From Vibrio ostreicida (GTDB taxonomy: Bacteria; Pseudomonadota; Gammaproteobacteria; Enterobacterales; Vibrionaceae): DNA of 64,000 nucleotides. The position numbers were made by a program, and so were the translations under genes. Within the stretch, counting starts at the first letter, position 1. The number at the start of each line of letters is the position of its first letter. Of the stretch, positions 45,542 to 54,296 are shown piece after piece. The stretch is from assembly GCF_013074385.2 (NCBI RefSeq), contig NZ_JABEYA020000001.1:806001-870000 (forward strand), given 5' to 3'. The notes under the pieces are model-generated. The model ran no database searches and was not told where the DNA came from. It worked only from the letters and a program-made list of their open reading frames with translations.

Positions 45542-46935
45542 TATGCTGCCTCGTCAAGCTCTGTCGTCAAAACGACCTCGCCAGTAAAATGGTCGTATTG
45601 GTATTGAGGAACAATTCTTAGCGTGCATACAAAGCTGCCTGGGCGGTTTTCAGACGCTGATACATTGATCTTTGCATAGCTAAGAGGGTATTTGGCCAGT
45701 GTCTCCTCATTGGCATAGGTGACATTACTGGCAAACTTCTCAATCCACTGAGTTAGAAATAACTCACACTCAGCCGCGGTATTGAAACTGCCTAACATTT
45801 CCCTTACTTGGACTTTGAGATAGTGTGCGACCCGACAAGACATAAGGCTTGTCTGTATTTGTGTCAGAATTTTCTCGTTGTCAGATGTTCCACTGTTCCA
45901 TATTGAGTTGTTGCCATTAAAAAAATACTTGTCGCTCAGCGGACTCTTGGTTAAAGGAATAAAGCCGTTTTGAGCATAGAACGTAGAGATTTGGCCGAAC
46001 AAAACAACATTGGTCTGAGGTTCGCGCAAAAATAGGCTTGGGTGTTGATCGACATTGGCCACTGCGCCTTGATATTTATCGTTCCAACGGGACTTGAGAA
46101 AACCGAACCAGTTCACTCGATGATATTCACGCATTATTGAGGCCGCGAAAGAAAATCCAGCATTTCCCCAAAGGCCAGTGCTGGATTCGTTGTAAACAAA
46201 TCCCGCTTTGGCATTGTGATAACGATCTCTCATTCTAATTGAAGGCATTATGAAACCAACAAACCGAGCAGTTGGCTTACTTCGCAAAGACTGCCATGCT
46301 TGATAGTCTGGCCCGTTGATGATTTTTTCAATACGACTTACATCGGAAAGCCAGTCTGCACCACTATCGACAAAAAATTTTGTGTCCGGAGAAAAAATCA
46401 TCGGACAGAGAGTCGATTCACCCAACTTACTCAGCAGTTCTACAGTGAATAAATCGTCGTAATCAGAATCAAAATCCATATCAACAGAGATAGGATGAGT
46501 ATAAACGATGCAGCCAAAGGGTTGCCCGCCTAAAGTATTCAGTTCCTGATTACCGACTTTATTGAACAAATTGGAGGCTCTAATATGGTAGGCTTGGTTC
46601 ACATCTGCGGAGACTTCGTCCCAATTCATGTCCAGAAGCTTAAGTTTGGTTCGCTGTTTATTGACAGGCAAGGTCGCTAATCCCAGAAGGCCTAGCCAAC
46701 TACTGTGAAGATGGGCAAAGCTTTGCTCATGAATGATTTGGTCTAATTGATTTGACAGCTGCTTGTCTAACATCGCGATCAATCTTGAAACCAGATTAAC
46801 TAAAGTAGATCGGTTGGTTAGGGCGTCTGGGTGAATCTCAGAAAGTAAAAAGAGCGCTTCTCTCAGAAATTCGCTTTTTTTACTGTCTAAAGCGGTGAAC
46901 TTCTGTGTCCAATCCGCGTTGAAATTTAATTTCAT
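45541..46935 (-). CDS. Second TssC-family sheath protein
   Basis: The 464-residue protein belongs to the TssC/VipB (EvpB/ImpD) family: LDKQLSNQLDQIIHEQSFAHL near the start, the ASNLFNKVGNQELNTLGGQPFG block, SCRVAHYLKVQVREM, and a C-terminal NRPGSFVCTLRIVPQYQ. The 492-residue TssC1 next door shows the corresponding blocks with different residues, so this is a diverged tandem paralogue. It may cap the sheath, substitute at the baseplate, or form a mixed sheath; this is inference. It lies 65 bases after tssC1 across a hairpin and is coupled to tssE. Confidence 0.88.
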   Translation of the reverse strand: MKLNFNADWTQKFTALDSKKSEFLREALFLLSEIHPDALTNRSTLVNLVSRLIAMLDKQLSNQLDQIIHEQSFAHLHSSWLGLLGLATLPVNKQRTKLKLLDMNWDEVSADVNQAYHIRASNLFNKVGNQELNTLGGQPFGCIVYTHPISVDMDFDSDYDDLFTVELLSKLGESTLCPMIFSPDTKFFVDSGADWLSDVSRIEKIINGPDYQAWQSLRSKPTARFVGFIMPSIRMRDRYHNAKAGFVYNESSTGLWGNAGFSFAASIMREYHRVNWFGFLKSRWNDKYQGAVANVDQHPSLFLREPQTNVVLFGQISTFYAQNGFIPLTKSPLSDKYFFNGNNSIWNSGTSDNEKILTQIQTSLMSCRVAHYLKVQVREMLGSFNTAAECELFLTQWIEKFASNVTYANEETLAKYPLSYAKINVSASENRPGSFVCTLRIVPQYQYDHFTGEVVLTTELDEAA

Positions 46936-46970
46936 AATGTCCTTAGATTGTAAACAGAAACGAGGAATTG

Positions 46971-46992
46971 AAGGCCGGTTTTAACCGGCCTT
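46971..46992. other. Strong intercistronic hairpin between tssC1 and the second tssC
   Basis: AAGGCCGGTT at 46971-46980 and AACCGGCCTT at 46983-46992 form a perfect 10-bp GC-rich stem with a TT loop (more realistically 9 bp and 4 bases). No T run follows on the minus strand, so it is not a typical terminator. It may stabilise the upstream tssB-tssC1 message or lower expression downstream. Confidence 0.7.
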
Positions 46993-47000
46993 ATTGGATA

Positions 47001-48479
47001 TTATCCAGGGATCTTGGCAACCATACGCACGGAAGTGGTCAATTCTTCCAATTGGAGCCATGGGCGCAAATGCGCGACGGCTGAGTATGAACCTGGACGG
47101 CCTGGCTGTTCCACTACTTCGATACGTGATTCACAAAGAGGTGTTCTACCACGCTGTTCATTGCCGATAGCACCGGCATTGGTGTACTGATCAATCCAAA
47201 GCTGAAGTTCGCGCTGAATATCAGGCGCTTCAAGGTTGGAACCCAACTTATCACGACCCATCACTTTCAAATAATGGGCGATACGGCTGCTCGCCATAAT
47301 GTAGGGAAGTCGGGCGGAGATCGCCGCATTCGCGGTTGCATCCGGATCAGTGTATGTCTTTGGATTCTGGGTTGTTTGACCGCCAATAAAGACACCATAA
47401 TTTGAGTTCTTATAGTGAACAAGAGGCAAAAAGCCTAAGTCACTGAGTTCTTTCTCACGTTCGTCAGTGAGGTTGATCTCAGTCGGACACTGTTGCACAA
47501 GATCTCCGGCTTCCGTTTTGTAGGTTAGGTTAGGAAGGTTTTCAACCTTACCACCATTGTCCAAACCGCGAATCGAGGTACACCAGCCTGAGGCTGTATA
47601 CGCTTGAGTCATTTTTAGACCCAAATCATAAGCCGCATTTGACCAGACAAGTTGGTCGTTGCTGGTAGGATTTGGATTGCCATCCATATCTGTACCGAGT
47701 TCTTCATAGTCGAATAAATCAGTACCGATACCCTTAGAACCGTACGGAAGACGAGCCATTGTTCTCGGAAGAGTAAGAGTGACGTAACGCGCGTCATCGC
47801 TGTCACGGAAGGCGTTCCAAGCAGCATAAGCAGGAGAGTCAAAACCAGCAGCAACGGGTTTTCCTTCCTCGAATGTTGTAAAGTCATTGAATTCAAACAT
47901 TTGCGCATTTGCTGCGGCGACGAAAGGTGCGTGGCAGGCGGCGGCCACTTCACCCATGTAGCGAAGTAGGGCGACGTCTTCATCTTTCGCGCTGAATTCA
48001 TAATCACCAATAAAGGTGCCGTAAGGCTCACCGCCCGCAGTGCCAAATTCACCTTGATAAACGGCATTGAATAATGGACTGCGATCGATAGCTGGGGCAT
48101 CTTCAAATTGATCAAGAAGCTCCTCTTGGGAGTAATCAACCATCTTAATCTTCAGATCTCTGCCAAGCTCGCTCTCTTTAACAAGCTTCTGCAGCCCACG
48201 CCAAGACCCTTCCAGTTTTTGAAGGTCTTTTTGTTGCATAACCTCTGACAATTGTTTCGAAAGCTTCTTGTCAATTTCAGAGATTGCATTTTCAATCGTT
48301 TTGGTGACGTTTTTGTCCCATGTCACCGTTCCGGATAGTGCTTGCTCAGCAAGGACTGAAAACAATTCCTTGGTCGTATCCGCTGGGGTTTGAGTGGTGG
48401 CCTCAATCGCTCGATCCAGAAAACTGAGAGAGCCTTCTGCTGCTTCGGGTTGCGCTTGATTTTCAGCTTCTGTACTCAT
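47001..48479 (-). CDS. tssC: T6SS sheath large subunit TssC (VipB)
   Basis: The 492-residue protein has the canonical TssC sequence: DKKLSKQLSEVMQQKDLQKLEGSWRGL near the start, SPLFNAVYQGEFGTAGGEPYG, and LTLPRTMARLPYGS, ending RPGSYSAVAHLRPWLQLEEL. With TssB it forms the contractile sheath. Its ATG overlaps the tssB stop. Confidence 0.96.
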   Translation of the reverse strand: MSTEAENQAQPEAAEGSLSFLDRAIEATTQTPADTTKELFSVLAEQALSGTVTWDKNVTKTIENAISEIDKKLSKQLSEVMQQKDLQKLEGSWRGLQKLVKESELGRDLKIKMVDYSQEELLDQFEDAPAIDRSPLFNAVYQGEFGTAGGEPYGTFIGDYEFSAKDEDVALLRYMGEVAAACHAPFVAAANAQMFEFNDFTTFEEGKPVAAGFDSPAYAAWNAFRDSDDARYVTLTLPRTMARLPYGSKGIGTDLFDYEELGTDMDGNPNPTSNDQLVWSNAAYDLGLKMTQAYTASGWCTSIRGLDNGGKVENLPNLTYKTEAGDLVQQCPTEINLTDEREKELSDLGFLPLVHYKNSNYGVFIGGQTTQNPKTYTDPDATANAAISARLPYIMASSRIAHYLKVMGRDKLGSNLEAPDIQRELQLWIDQYTNAGAIGNEQRGRTPLCESRIEVVEQPGRPGSYSAVAHLRPWLQLEELTTSVRMVAKIPG

Positions 48480-48982
48480 TATTCGCCTCCTTCCTTCTCG
48501 ATACCTAACTCATCCGAAAGCGCGCTGATGGTATCTGCACTTTGGAGTACTTCTTTTAACAGCTTCTCTAGGTCTCTAGAGCGATCTGCTTTTGATAGCA
48601 GTACTTTGAGTTGATTGCGCGTTTCAACAAGTTTTTTAAGAGGTTCTACCTGGTTAACAATTGCCTCAGGCTCAAAGTCTTTCATTGAATTGAACTTCAG
48701 GCTTGCTTCGAATTGGCTATCGTCATCTGCAAGAACATTGTCGACTTTCAAAGACAACTCTGGTCCGACGCGTTTCATAACGGAGTCAAAGTTGTCTTTG
48801 TCAACGTTGTAGAATGTACGGTCTTCAACGTCTTCTTTGTCTTGCTTATGACCAGAGTAGTCACCAATTACCCCAACCACAAATGGGAGTTCTTTGGTTT
48901 CTACAGCGCCATTAGTTTCCACATCGTAAGTAATACTTACGCGGTTCTTACTTACACGTTTGTGTTGGGAATTCAGTGCCAC
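48479..48982 (-). CDS. tssB: T6SS sheath small subunit TssB (VipA)
   Basis: The 167-residue protein shows NRVSITYDVETNG and KELPFVVGVIGDYSG, the two hallmark blocks of TssB, and a C-terminal helix that ClpV-type ATPases act on through TssC. It is coupled to tssC and preceded by hcp by 19 bases. Confidence 0.95.
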   Translation of the reverse strand: MALNSQHKRVSKNRVSITYDVETNGAVETKELPFVVGVIGDYSGHKQDKEDVEDRTFYNVDKDNFDSVMKRVGPELSLKVDNVLADDDSQFEASLKFNSMKDFEPEAIVNQVEPLKKLVETRNQLKVLLSKADRSRDLEKLLKEVLQSADTISALSDELGIEKEGGE

Positions 48983-49001
48983 AATGGTTCTCCTTGGCTA
49001 A

Positions 49002-49523
49002 TTATTTAGCTGTCGATGTGACTTTAGCCGTTGTCGCGTCAAAGCCGACTTCTGGACCTTTCTCAATGTTACCGCCTTCGCCTTCAATATAGTAAGCTTT
49101 GGAAATTTCGGTGTAGGTTAATGAGAAAGACTCGTTAGGTAGCGTGCCGTCAGTACCAGCCATGTTGTAGCTAGACATGCGAGCTGCTTTCAACGTTAGG
49201 ATGAGGTAAGGATCAGCACCAGAGCCTTCACGATTCGGTTTCGTCATTACGATTTCGATCGTTTTTCCTTCTTTGCCTGGAGCGTAAAGGAAAGTTGTTA
49301 AATGAGGAGTTGCGCCATCACAGCCACGCGTGATGTTGATTTCGCCTAAAGCAACCATGCCTTGGTCAGCATTGTTTGCATTACCGACATCAATACCGAC
49401 GCCACGGACTGCGTTCCATGTCACAGTATCAATAGCAAAGAAGCCATCTTTACCACCGATCTTTTCTACAGTCGCTGCACCTTTAGGTGTAGTACCATCA
49501 ATTCTCATGTAAATAGAAGCCAT
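49002..49523 (-). CDS. hcp: T6SS tube protein Hcp (TssD)
   Basis: The 173-residue protein has the Hcp pattern: MASIYMRIDGTTPKGAATVE at the start, ITRGCDGATPHL, and the C-terminal ESFSLTYTEISKAYYIEG. Hexamers stack to form the inner tube and are secreted. A good ribosome site (GGAGAACC) precedes the ATG. It lies 40 bases after tssA. Confidence 0.95.
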   Translation of the reverse strand: MASIYMRIDGTTPKGAATVEKIGGKDGFFAIDTVTWNAVRGVGIDVGNANNADQGMVALGEINITRGCDGATPHLTTFLYAPGKEGKTIEIVMTKPNREGSGADPYLILTLKAARMSSYNMAGTDGTLPNESFSLTYTEISKAYYIEGEGGNIEKGPEVGFDATTAKVTSTAK

Positions 49524-49563
49524 TTGGTTCTCCTTCGCTAATTAGCATTTAGTGTGTAGTGAC

Positions 49564-50949
49564 TTACCACTCAAAACTGCTTACACCGACATTAGATTGA
49601 TTGGTGTTTGCTTCGTTTTGAGGTGTTTGTTCGCTCGTGGTGACAGGACCTGTTTGAGATAATGCCACTGGAGGTGGAACGGAAACATCTGGCGATGTAG
49701 GCCCAGATGAAGTGGGGACTGAGTGCGTTTGGACCGTTGGCGCCGCAGGCCTACTACTGAGGTCGGATTGGTCCATGTTGTCCATACCGGATACTTGATT
49801 AATGTATGCTAGGACCCCTGAATTACCTCCCGTCATTTCATTGAGTAACTCAGGTAAACTCATATAGCCCCAACGTATGGCCCGTTCGATGAGAAAAGGA
49901 ATAGGGCTATGTGGTTCTGTTTTTTGGAAAAACTCAGAAATTTTTCTCAGTTCATGAAATGCATGATCGCGGTTAGTAATGACACCGGAAGCGCTGACGG
50001 CAATCGTATTGGGAATAGACGCGGCATCTTGTGTCATGTTTTCACCGTTGTCCTGAGGGACTGCCACTGGTGACGGCGCACTTTGTGAAACAATCTCTAC
50101 TGCGCTGTCATTTTGAGTGGACGCAGCAACTGGATTGTACTGGTTGTCTAGTGGCCAAGGGGAAAATTTGTCACCCACCAAATATTGGATTGCGTTGAGC
50201 AAGTCTGATAGGTTCGATTTGATAAATTTAAAACTTACAGAACCTACGCCAGCATCTTGGCAGTGTTTTGCGATGAGTCTTTCGGCTTGGTTAAAGTTTT
50301 GATAGGTCTGCGCCAGATACATGACGGTCGCATCAACATTTTTAGAGTATTCGGCTTGTGCTTTTTCTTTTAGCTCGCCCATGTTGCCAGCCCTTTCTGC
50401 CCTGAGAAAATCACCAAAGGACACGTCTCCGATAAGACCTATCATTTGTAATGGCATGTAAAGGGCCGTTGTATCCTGACTTTCGCCAATGAGCTGAAGC
50501 AAAGGTTTAAGGCGAAACTCAATACGCTCTTTTGTTTGAGATGCCTCGTCATCACTTGATAACTTTTCGTCAGGCGGGCATGGATTAAGCGTGTCCCAAA
50601 AAAGTGTGATAAAACGAACCAAAACCTCTGTCGAATCGGTTAAATTTTTATACGGGTTTTGAGAGAAAGACTGACTTGCAATGAACCATCCGAGAAACTC
50701 AAGGTCTTTGGTCTGGCTCGTTAAGGCTTCAAGAGTAGAAGAACGTAAAAGTTCCCAGTTTGTTTGATTTGCATCAATGAGTTCCTCATCACTGGAAGCA
50801 TCCGGGGTCTCGATCAACTGGCGAAAAGAAGACTGCGCCGTGTTGAAATTATTTCTCAAAGTCCGGTAAGCGGTGCGATCCAGCTTCAGGTATTGACCTG
50901 ATGGTTGCTGTTCAGAGATAGGTGCCAAAAGTGCTTCAATATCAACCAT
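49564..50949 (-). CDS. tssA: T6SS cap/priming protein TssA (ImpA-N domain)
   Basis: The 461-residue protein has an ImpA N-terminal domain (about 5-140; IEALLAPISEQQPSGQYL), a middle region, and a C-terminal part with AFHELRKISEFFQKTEPHSPIPFLIERAIRWG typical of TssA, split: 'HELRKISEFFQKTEPHSP' then 'IPFLIERAIRWGYMSLPELL'. A Pro/Ser/Thr-rich tail (about 395-461) follows. It coordinates tube and sheath polymerisation. It is first after a 296-base gap, so the main tss promoter probably lies upstream. Confidence 0.9.
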   Translation of the reverse strand: MVDIEALLAPISEQQPSGQYLKLDRTAYRTLRNNFNTAQSSFRQLIETPDASSDEELIDANQTNWELLRSSTLEALTSQTKDLEFLGWFIASQSFSQNPYKNLTDSTEVLVRFITLFWDTLNPCPPDEKLSSDDEASQTKERIEFRLKPLLQLIGESQDTTALYMPLQMIGLIGDVSFGDFLRAERAGNMGELKEKAQAEYSKNVDATVMYLAQTYQNFNQAERLIAKHCQDAGVGSVSFKFIKSNLSDLLNAIQYLVGDKFSPWPLDNQYNPVAASTQNDSAVEIVSQSAPSPVAVPQDNGENMTQDAASIPNTIAVSASGVITNRDHAFHELRKISEFFQKTEPHSPIPFLIERAIRWGYMSLPELLNEMTGGNSGVLAYINQVSGMDNMDQSDLSSRPAAPTVQTHSVPTSSGPTSPDVSVPPPVALSQTGPVTTSEQTPQNEANTNQSNVGVSSFEW

Positions 50950-51245
50950 ACATTTTCCGCTGCAAGTGTTTCAATAAAAAGTATTTATGGTGTCGCTTTC
51001 TGTGTCTGACTTTATGGGATCCCATCTAACACAGTCTAGGCTTATTTTTTTAAAAGGCTCGTTGAATTTTATAAATTGCCTTGAAAAGTGATCTGCATCC
51101 AATAAATTGGACCGATGACGCATAAATTATTGTCAATGCCTTGTTTTATCGATGGTTTAAGAGAAATAAATTAAATAAATTATTGAATATAATAGCCATG
51201 TTTGCTAAAGGAATCATCTAGCTTAAGTGGGACCGCGAACCCTTA
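50950..51245 (-). promoter_or_regulatory. Probable promoter region of the main tss operon
   Basis: This AT-rich, 296-base gap separates PAAR from tssA, all genes reading leftward. It is the longest gap in the locus, so a promoter for tssA-hcp-tssB... is likely here. I looked for a sigma-54 type GG-N10-GC site and for a clear sigma-70 pair on the minus strand and found neither with confidence. Confidence 0.4.
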
Positions 51246-51548
51246 TTAACCCCCGATGAGCACAGTTGGCATACCGAGAACGATCGTTCCTCCGTGTGAT
51301 GTCGTGTCTCCCATTCGAGCTGCGGGTTTGCTGTTCAACAAAACGGTAGCGCTGCCTTTCACTATCGAGTCAGGTGGACCAACACAGACGCATATATCAC
51401 CCAAGGTAGCGGCAGGCATACTACCAATTAATACCGTTGGGGCTCCTGAGCCTGTTATTGGGCCGCCTACATGAGGGATCGGAGGCACCGCGGGGGTTTG
51501 CATTGGACAAACGTGCATGTCCGTTAATCGGGCTGCGGGTAACGTCAT
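51246..51548 (-). CDS. PAAR-domain T6SS spike-tip protein
   Basis: The 100-residue protein is a stand-alone PAAR domain with repeated PAAR-like turns (LPAARLTD, MPAATLGD, KPAARMGD) and the zinc-binding Cys/His pattern (MHVCP, DICVCVG, TTSHGG). It sharpens the VgrG tip. No C-terminal effector extension is present. It overlaps the 189-residue gene above by 4 bases. Confidence 0.92.
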   Translation of the reverse strand: MTLPAARLTDMHVCPMQTPAVPPIPHVGGPITGSGAPTVLIGSMPAATLGDICVCVGPPDSIVKGSATVLLNSKPAARMGDTTSHGGTIVLGMPTVLIGG

Positions 51549-52114
51549 TGGGTTCCTCCATTTCCACCTGAGGCGATATCGAGAGCCGCCATAATGGCAT
51601 TCTCATAGTATGATTCGGATTTGTCCCATTCTGGTAGTGACGCGGAGTGATTGATTGCACCACTCACCGCTTTGGCATAGAGAAAGGGGTCGGGGAGTAC
51701 GATGGGAAGGTCGGGTGCCACAATACTGCCTGAGCCGTTCCAGAACACTGCTTGGGCTAACCAGGATGGACCGCAGTTAAGTTTCAGGCGATTGGCCAAT
51801 AGTTCGGCACGTCTCCGCAATTCCTCAGACGGTGATTGGGCCCACTGCTTTACGACACCTAAACACATCTTTTGGGTATCGCTCCAAACATCATCGCGTG
51901 TTGAGATACAACAAAGTGCCCACCAAATGCTTTCCCTAACGGGTAATGCATGAGCCAAAAACTGTGTTACCTCGTTGTAAAGTTTGGCCTCTTTAAGTTT
52001 ACTGATCGTTTTATCTACGGGACACTCATCGCCAATGAGTTGTTTCGCTTCATCTGATACTTCGAATCTTGGCAGAATTTGAGCACTGCTCTGGTAAGGA
52101 ATTTTTTTATACAT
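51545..52114 (-). CDS. T6SS-associated protein of unknown function between VgrG and PAAR
   Basis: The 189-residue protein is mostly helical by composition, with Cys residues at WALCCIST and a region SWLAQAVFWNGSGSIVAPDLP. It has no signal peptide. It sits 4 bases after vgrG and overlaps the PAAR gene, so it is co-produced with the spike. I recall a small family of uncharacterised T6SS proteins in this position (possibly DUF6931), but I cannot confirm. It could be a VgrG/PAAR loading adaptor or a small effector. Confidence 0.7.
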   Translation of the reverse strand: MYKKIPYQSSAQILPRFEVSDEAKQLIGDECPVDKTISKLKEAKLYNEVTQFLAHALPVRESIWWALCCISTRDDVWSDTQKMCLGVVKQWAQSPSEELRRRAELLANRLKLNCGPSWLAQAVFWNGSGSIVAPDLPIVLPDPFLYAKAVSGAINHSASLPEWDKSESYYENAIMAALDIASGGNGGTQ

Positions 52115-52118
52115 AGTT

Positions 52119-54101
52119 TTAGTTAACCTTAACGATTGCGCCTTTCAGCTCACCTAACACACCACCATCAAATGTTCCTTTGAGGCCCGACTTAAATTCG
52201 GCGCTTAAGGAACCCTCTGCAGTTAGGGTTGTGCTAGCTTTCATGGCAATACTTAGCCCTTTGATACTGTTTGAGCTTGTTGCTTCTAATGCTGTGGTTG
52301 TACCCGAGATTTTATTTGCGGAGGTCGCTTTGCTAGTCACATTCACCCCCTCAAGGTTTAATGCACTGCTCGCTTTGATATCAATATTGGTCGCTTCAAT
52401 TGAAATGGATGAAGAAGAGATAGATATTGTACTTGAGCCGACTTTCAAGTCGATCGAGTCGTCGGCTTCAAAGGTGATTGATTTGGCGTTGCCACTCAAG
52501 GCTTTGGTGACCTTGAGTGTGTAATTATCTTCGGTGGTAATGGCCATTGTTTTGGTCACGGTTTGGCTGAGTTCACCTTTGACTGTTTCAGTGTGGTTGT
52601 TTTCAACTTCTTGCGTTATGTCTTTGGCGGCGTGTAGATAGACCAATTCGTTGTCTTTCTTATCATCAAAATAGAGCTCATTTGTCTGCCCCGTTAATTT
52701 GGTCTTGATACCGGTTTTAGTCGCATTCGCCTCTTTATAAGGTGGTGCATTTTTACTGTTGTAAACACTACCAGTAATAATGGGTTGATCAGGATCACCA
52801 TCAATAAAGGAGACTAAAACTTCTTGGCCTACACGAGGGATAAACTGTGTGCCATAACCACTGCCTGCCATTAACTGGGCAACGCGAACATAACAACTCG
52901 TTTTGTCCCCACTGGCTTGCGTGTCCCAATGAAATTGAATCCTAACCCGCCCTTGATCATCCTGATTAATTTCGCCTGCTGTGGAACCTGCAACGGTGGC
53001 ACTTTGCAGTCCATGGATGACTTTTTTTGACCTTGGCTTCGGGTAAGAAGGCGTCGATTTAGGCAATAAAGTGACCGTAGTATTACAACGAACATCTTCC
53101 GTATAGTGCGTAAATACTTGGACGACAGAAAAGTCCCCTAATTGCGATTTATCCAAATGGCTTGCCAAAGAAAACCAAGTCGCGATATCAAACATGTCAT
53201 GTTCAGCGGTAGCGATCACCGATTGATAGTCTTGTTCGATCTGTTCAATACGGCGTTTAGCCAGATTACTGGACAAGTCCGTCATATCGCCACTAATACC
53301 TAGATCTGGATAGTGTACTGAGGTTAGCTTAGTATTGTTTGCAATCGTGTTGCTGCTTGTTTTGGCTTTACTCGTGACCAGCTTTGATTGAGAGTAATCA
53401 TAAGCGGTGAGCTCAACGCTAGCACCATGGAAAGACATCACAGGAGACCACGTTTTTATGAGTGGTAAGCTTCCTGATGGTGTTTCTTGCATATCGAATT
53501 TGGTGACGTCTGCTTTATCAAAAGGGGATTGCCCGTCTTGAACAACCAGAGAGTGATCGCCAGAATCATGTGTAAAAAAGTAATGGAGCCCTTCCTCTGC
53601 AAGCAGACGAGTGACAAAGTCAAAATCTGATTCGTTATATTGTAAGCAATACTCTCGTTTAGTCGAAGGGAGGCTAGAAAGTGTGTATTTACCTTTAAAC
53701 CCCGCATTGTCAAAAACGTCACTAATAATGTCTTTCGTTGACATGTTTTGATAAACGCGAAATGCATGTGTGTGCGTCAGTAGCCAAAACCACGGTCTCA
53801 ATGTGACTTTATACTGCATGAACGTTAGGTTTGCGTCTAATCCGATTTGTTCTATGCGCGAAATCATGCCATTGAATGAACGCTGTAGTTTGCTGCTCCC
53901 AGATTCATTGGAGTACCGATTGACAGTAAGAGGTTGTCCAAGTTGGTCTTTCACACTAAAACTGGATGAAACTAGTGTTGCAGTGATCTCATATGGTGTA
54001 GACAAAGCTTGAGAAACGGTGAATTCACTGACCGTATGCTCTTGATTCTTATAGTCCTTTGCCGAAATTAAGCTAGCCGACGCCGAATACTTATCAGCCA
54101 T
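52119..54101 (-). CDS. vgrG: T6SS spike protein VgrG (TssI)
   Basis: The 660-residue protein has the gp27-like domain (about 1-370, with YCLQYNESDFDFVTRLLAEEG), the gp5 OB-fold (GRVRIQFHWD, SYGTQ-like GYGTQFIPRVGQEVLVSF) and a C-terminal beta-helix of Ser/Ala/Thr/Ile-rich repeats (about 540-660), ending GELKGAIVKVN. No extra effector domain follows. It is the first gene of the vgrG-PAAR cassette. Confidence 0.95.
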   Translation of the reverse strand: MADKYSASASLISAKDYKNQEHTVSEFTVSQALSTPYEITATLVSSSFSVKDQLGQPLTVNRYSNESGSSKLQRSFNGMISRIEQIGLDANLTFMQYKVTLRPWFWLLTHTHAFRVYQNMSTKDIISDVFDNAGFKGKYTLSSLPSTKREYCLQYNESDFDFVTRLLAEEGLHYFFTHDSGDHSLVVQDGQSPFDKADVTKFDMQETPSGSLPLIKTWSPVMSFHGASVELTAYDYSQSKLVTSKAKTSSNTIANNTKLTSVHYPDLGISGDMTDLSSNLAKRRIEQIEQDYQSVIATAEHDMFDIATWFSLASHLDKSQLGDFSVVQVFTHYTEDVRCNTTVTLLPKSTPSYPKPRSKKVIHGLQSATVAGSTAGEINQDDQGRVRIQFHWDTQASGDKTSCYVRVAQLMAGSGYGTQFIPRVGQEVLVSFIDGDPDQPIITGSVYNSKNAPPYKEANATKTGIKTKLTGQTNELYFDDKKDNELVYLHAAKDITQEVENNHTETVKGELSQTVTKTMAITTEDNYTLKVTKALSGNAKSITFEADDSIDLKVGSSTISISSSSISIEATNIDIKASSALNLEGVNVTSKATSANKISGTTTALEATSSNSIKGLSIAMKASTTLTAEGSLSAEFKSGLKGTFDGGVLGELKGAIVKVN

Positions 54102-54296
54102 ATAATATCCTTAATATAATTGAACTTTTAAGAAAAAAATCTGCAAAATTATACTGATACACTCAATATAATTTATTTGACTTTACCAAAATAGCAGCAA
54201 AACCACCTTAAATAAATCCTACCACAAATTTTATAACCTGCTTGTGAGGTGAAAGCCTCGTTGGTCTATAGTCAGGCTTGGAAGGTAGCGATGCCT

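Noticed and set aside
50950-51245. Sigma-54 promoter for the tss operon
   Set aside because: I searched the minus strand for TGGCAC-N5-TTGC-like sites and found none; no VasH-type activator is encoded in the locus.
52119-54101. VgrG with a fused effector domain
   Set aside because: The repetitive beta-helix continues to the C-terminus and no further domain follows.
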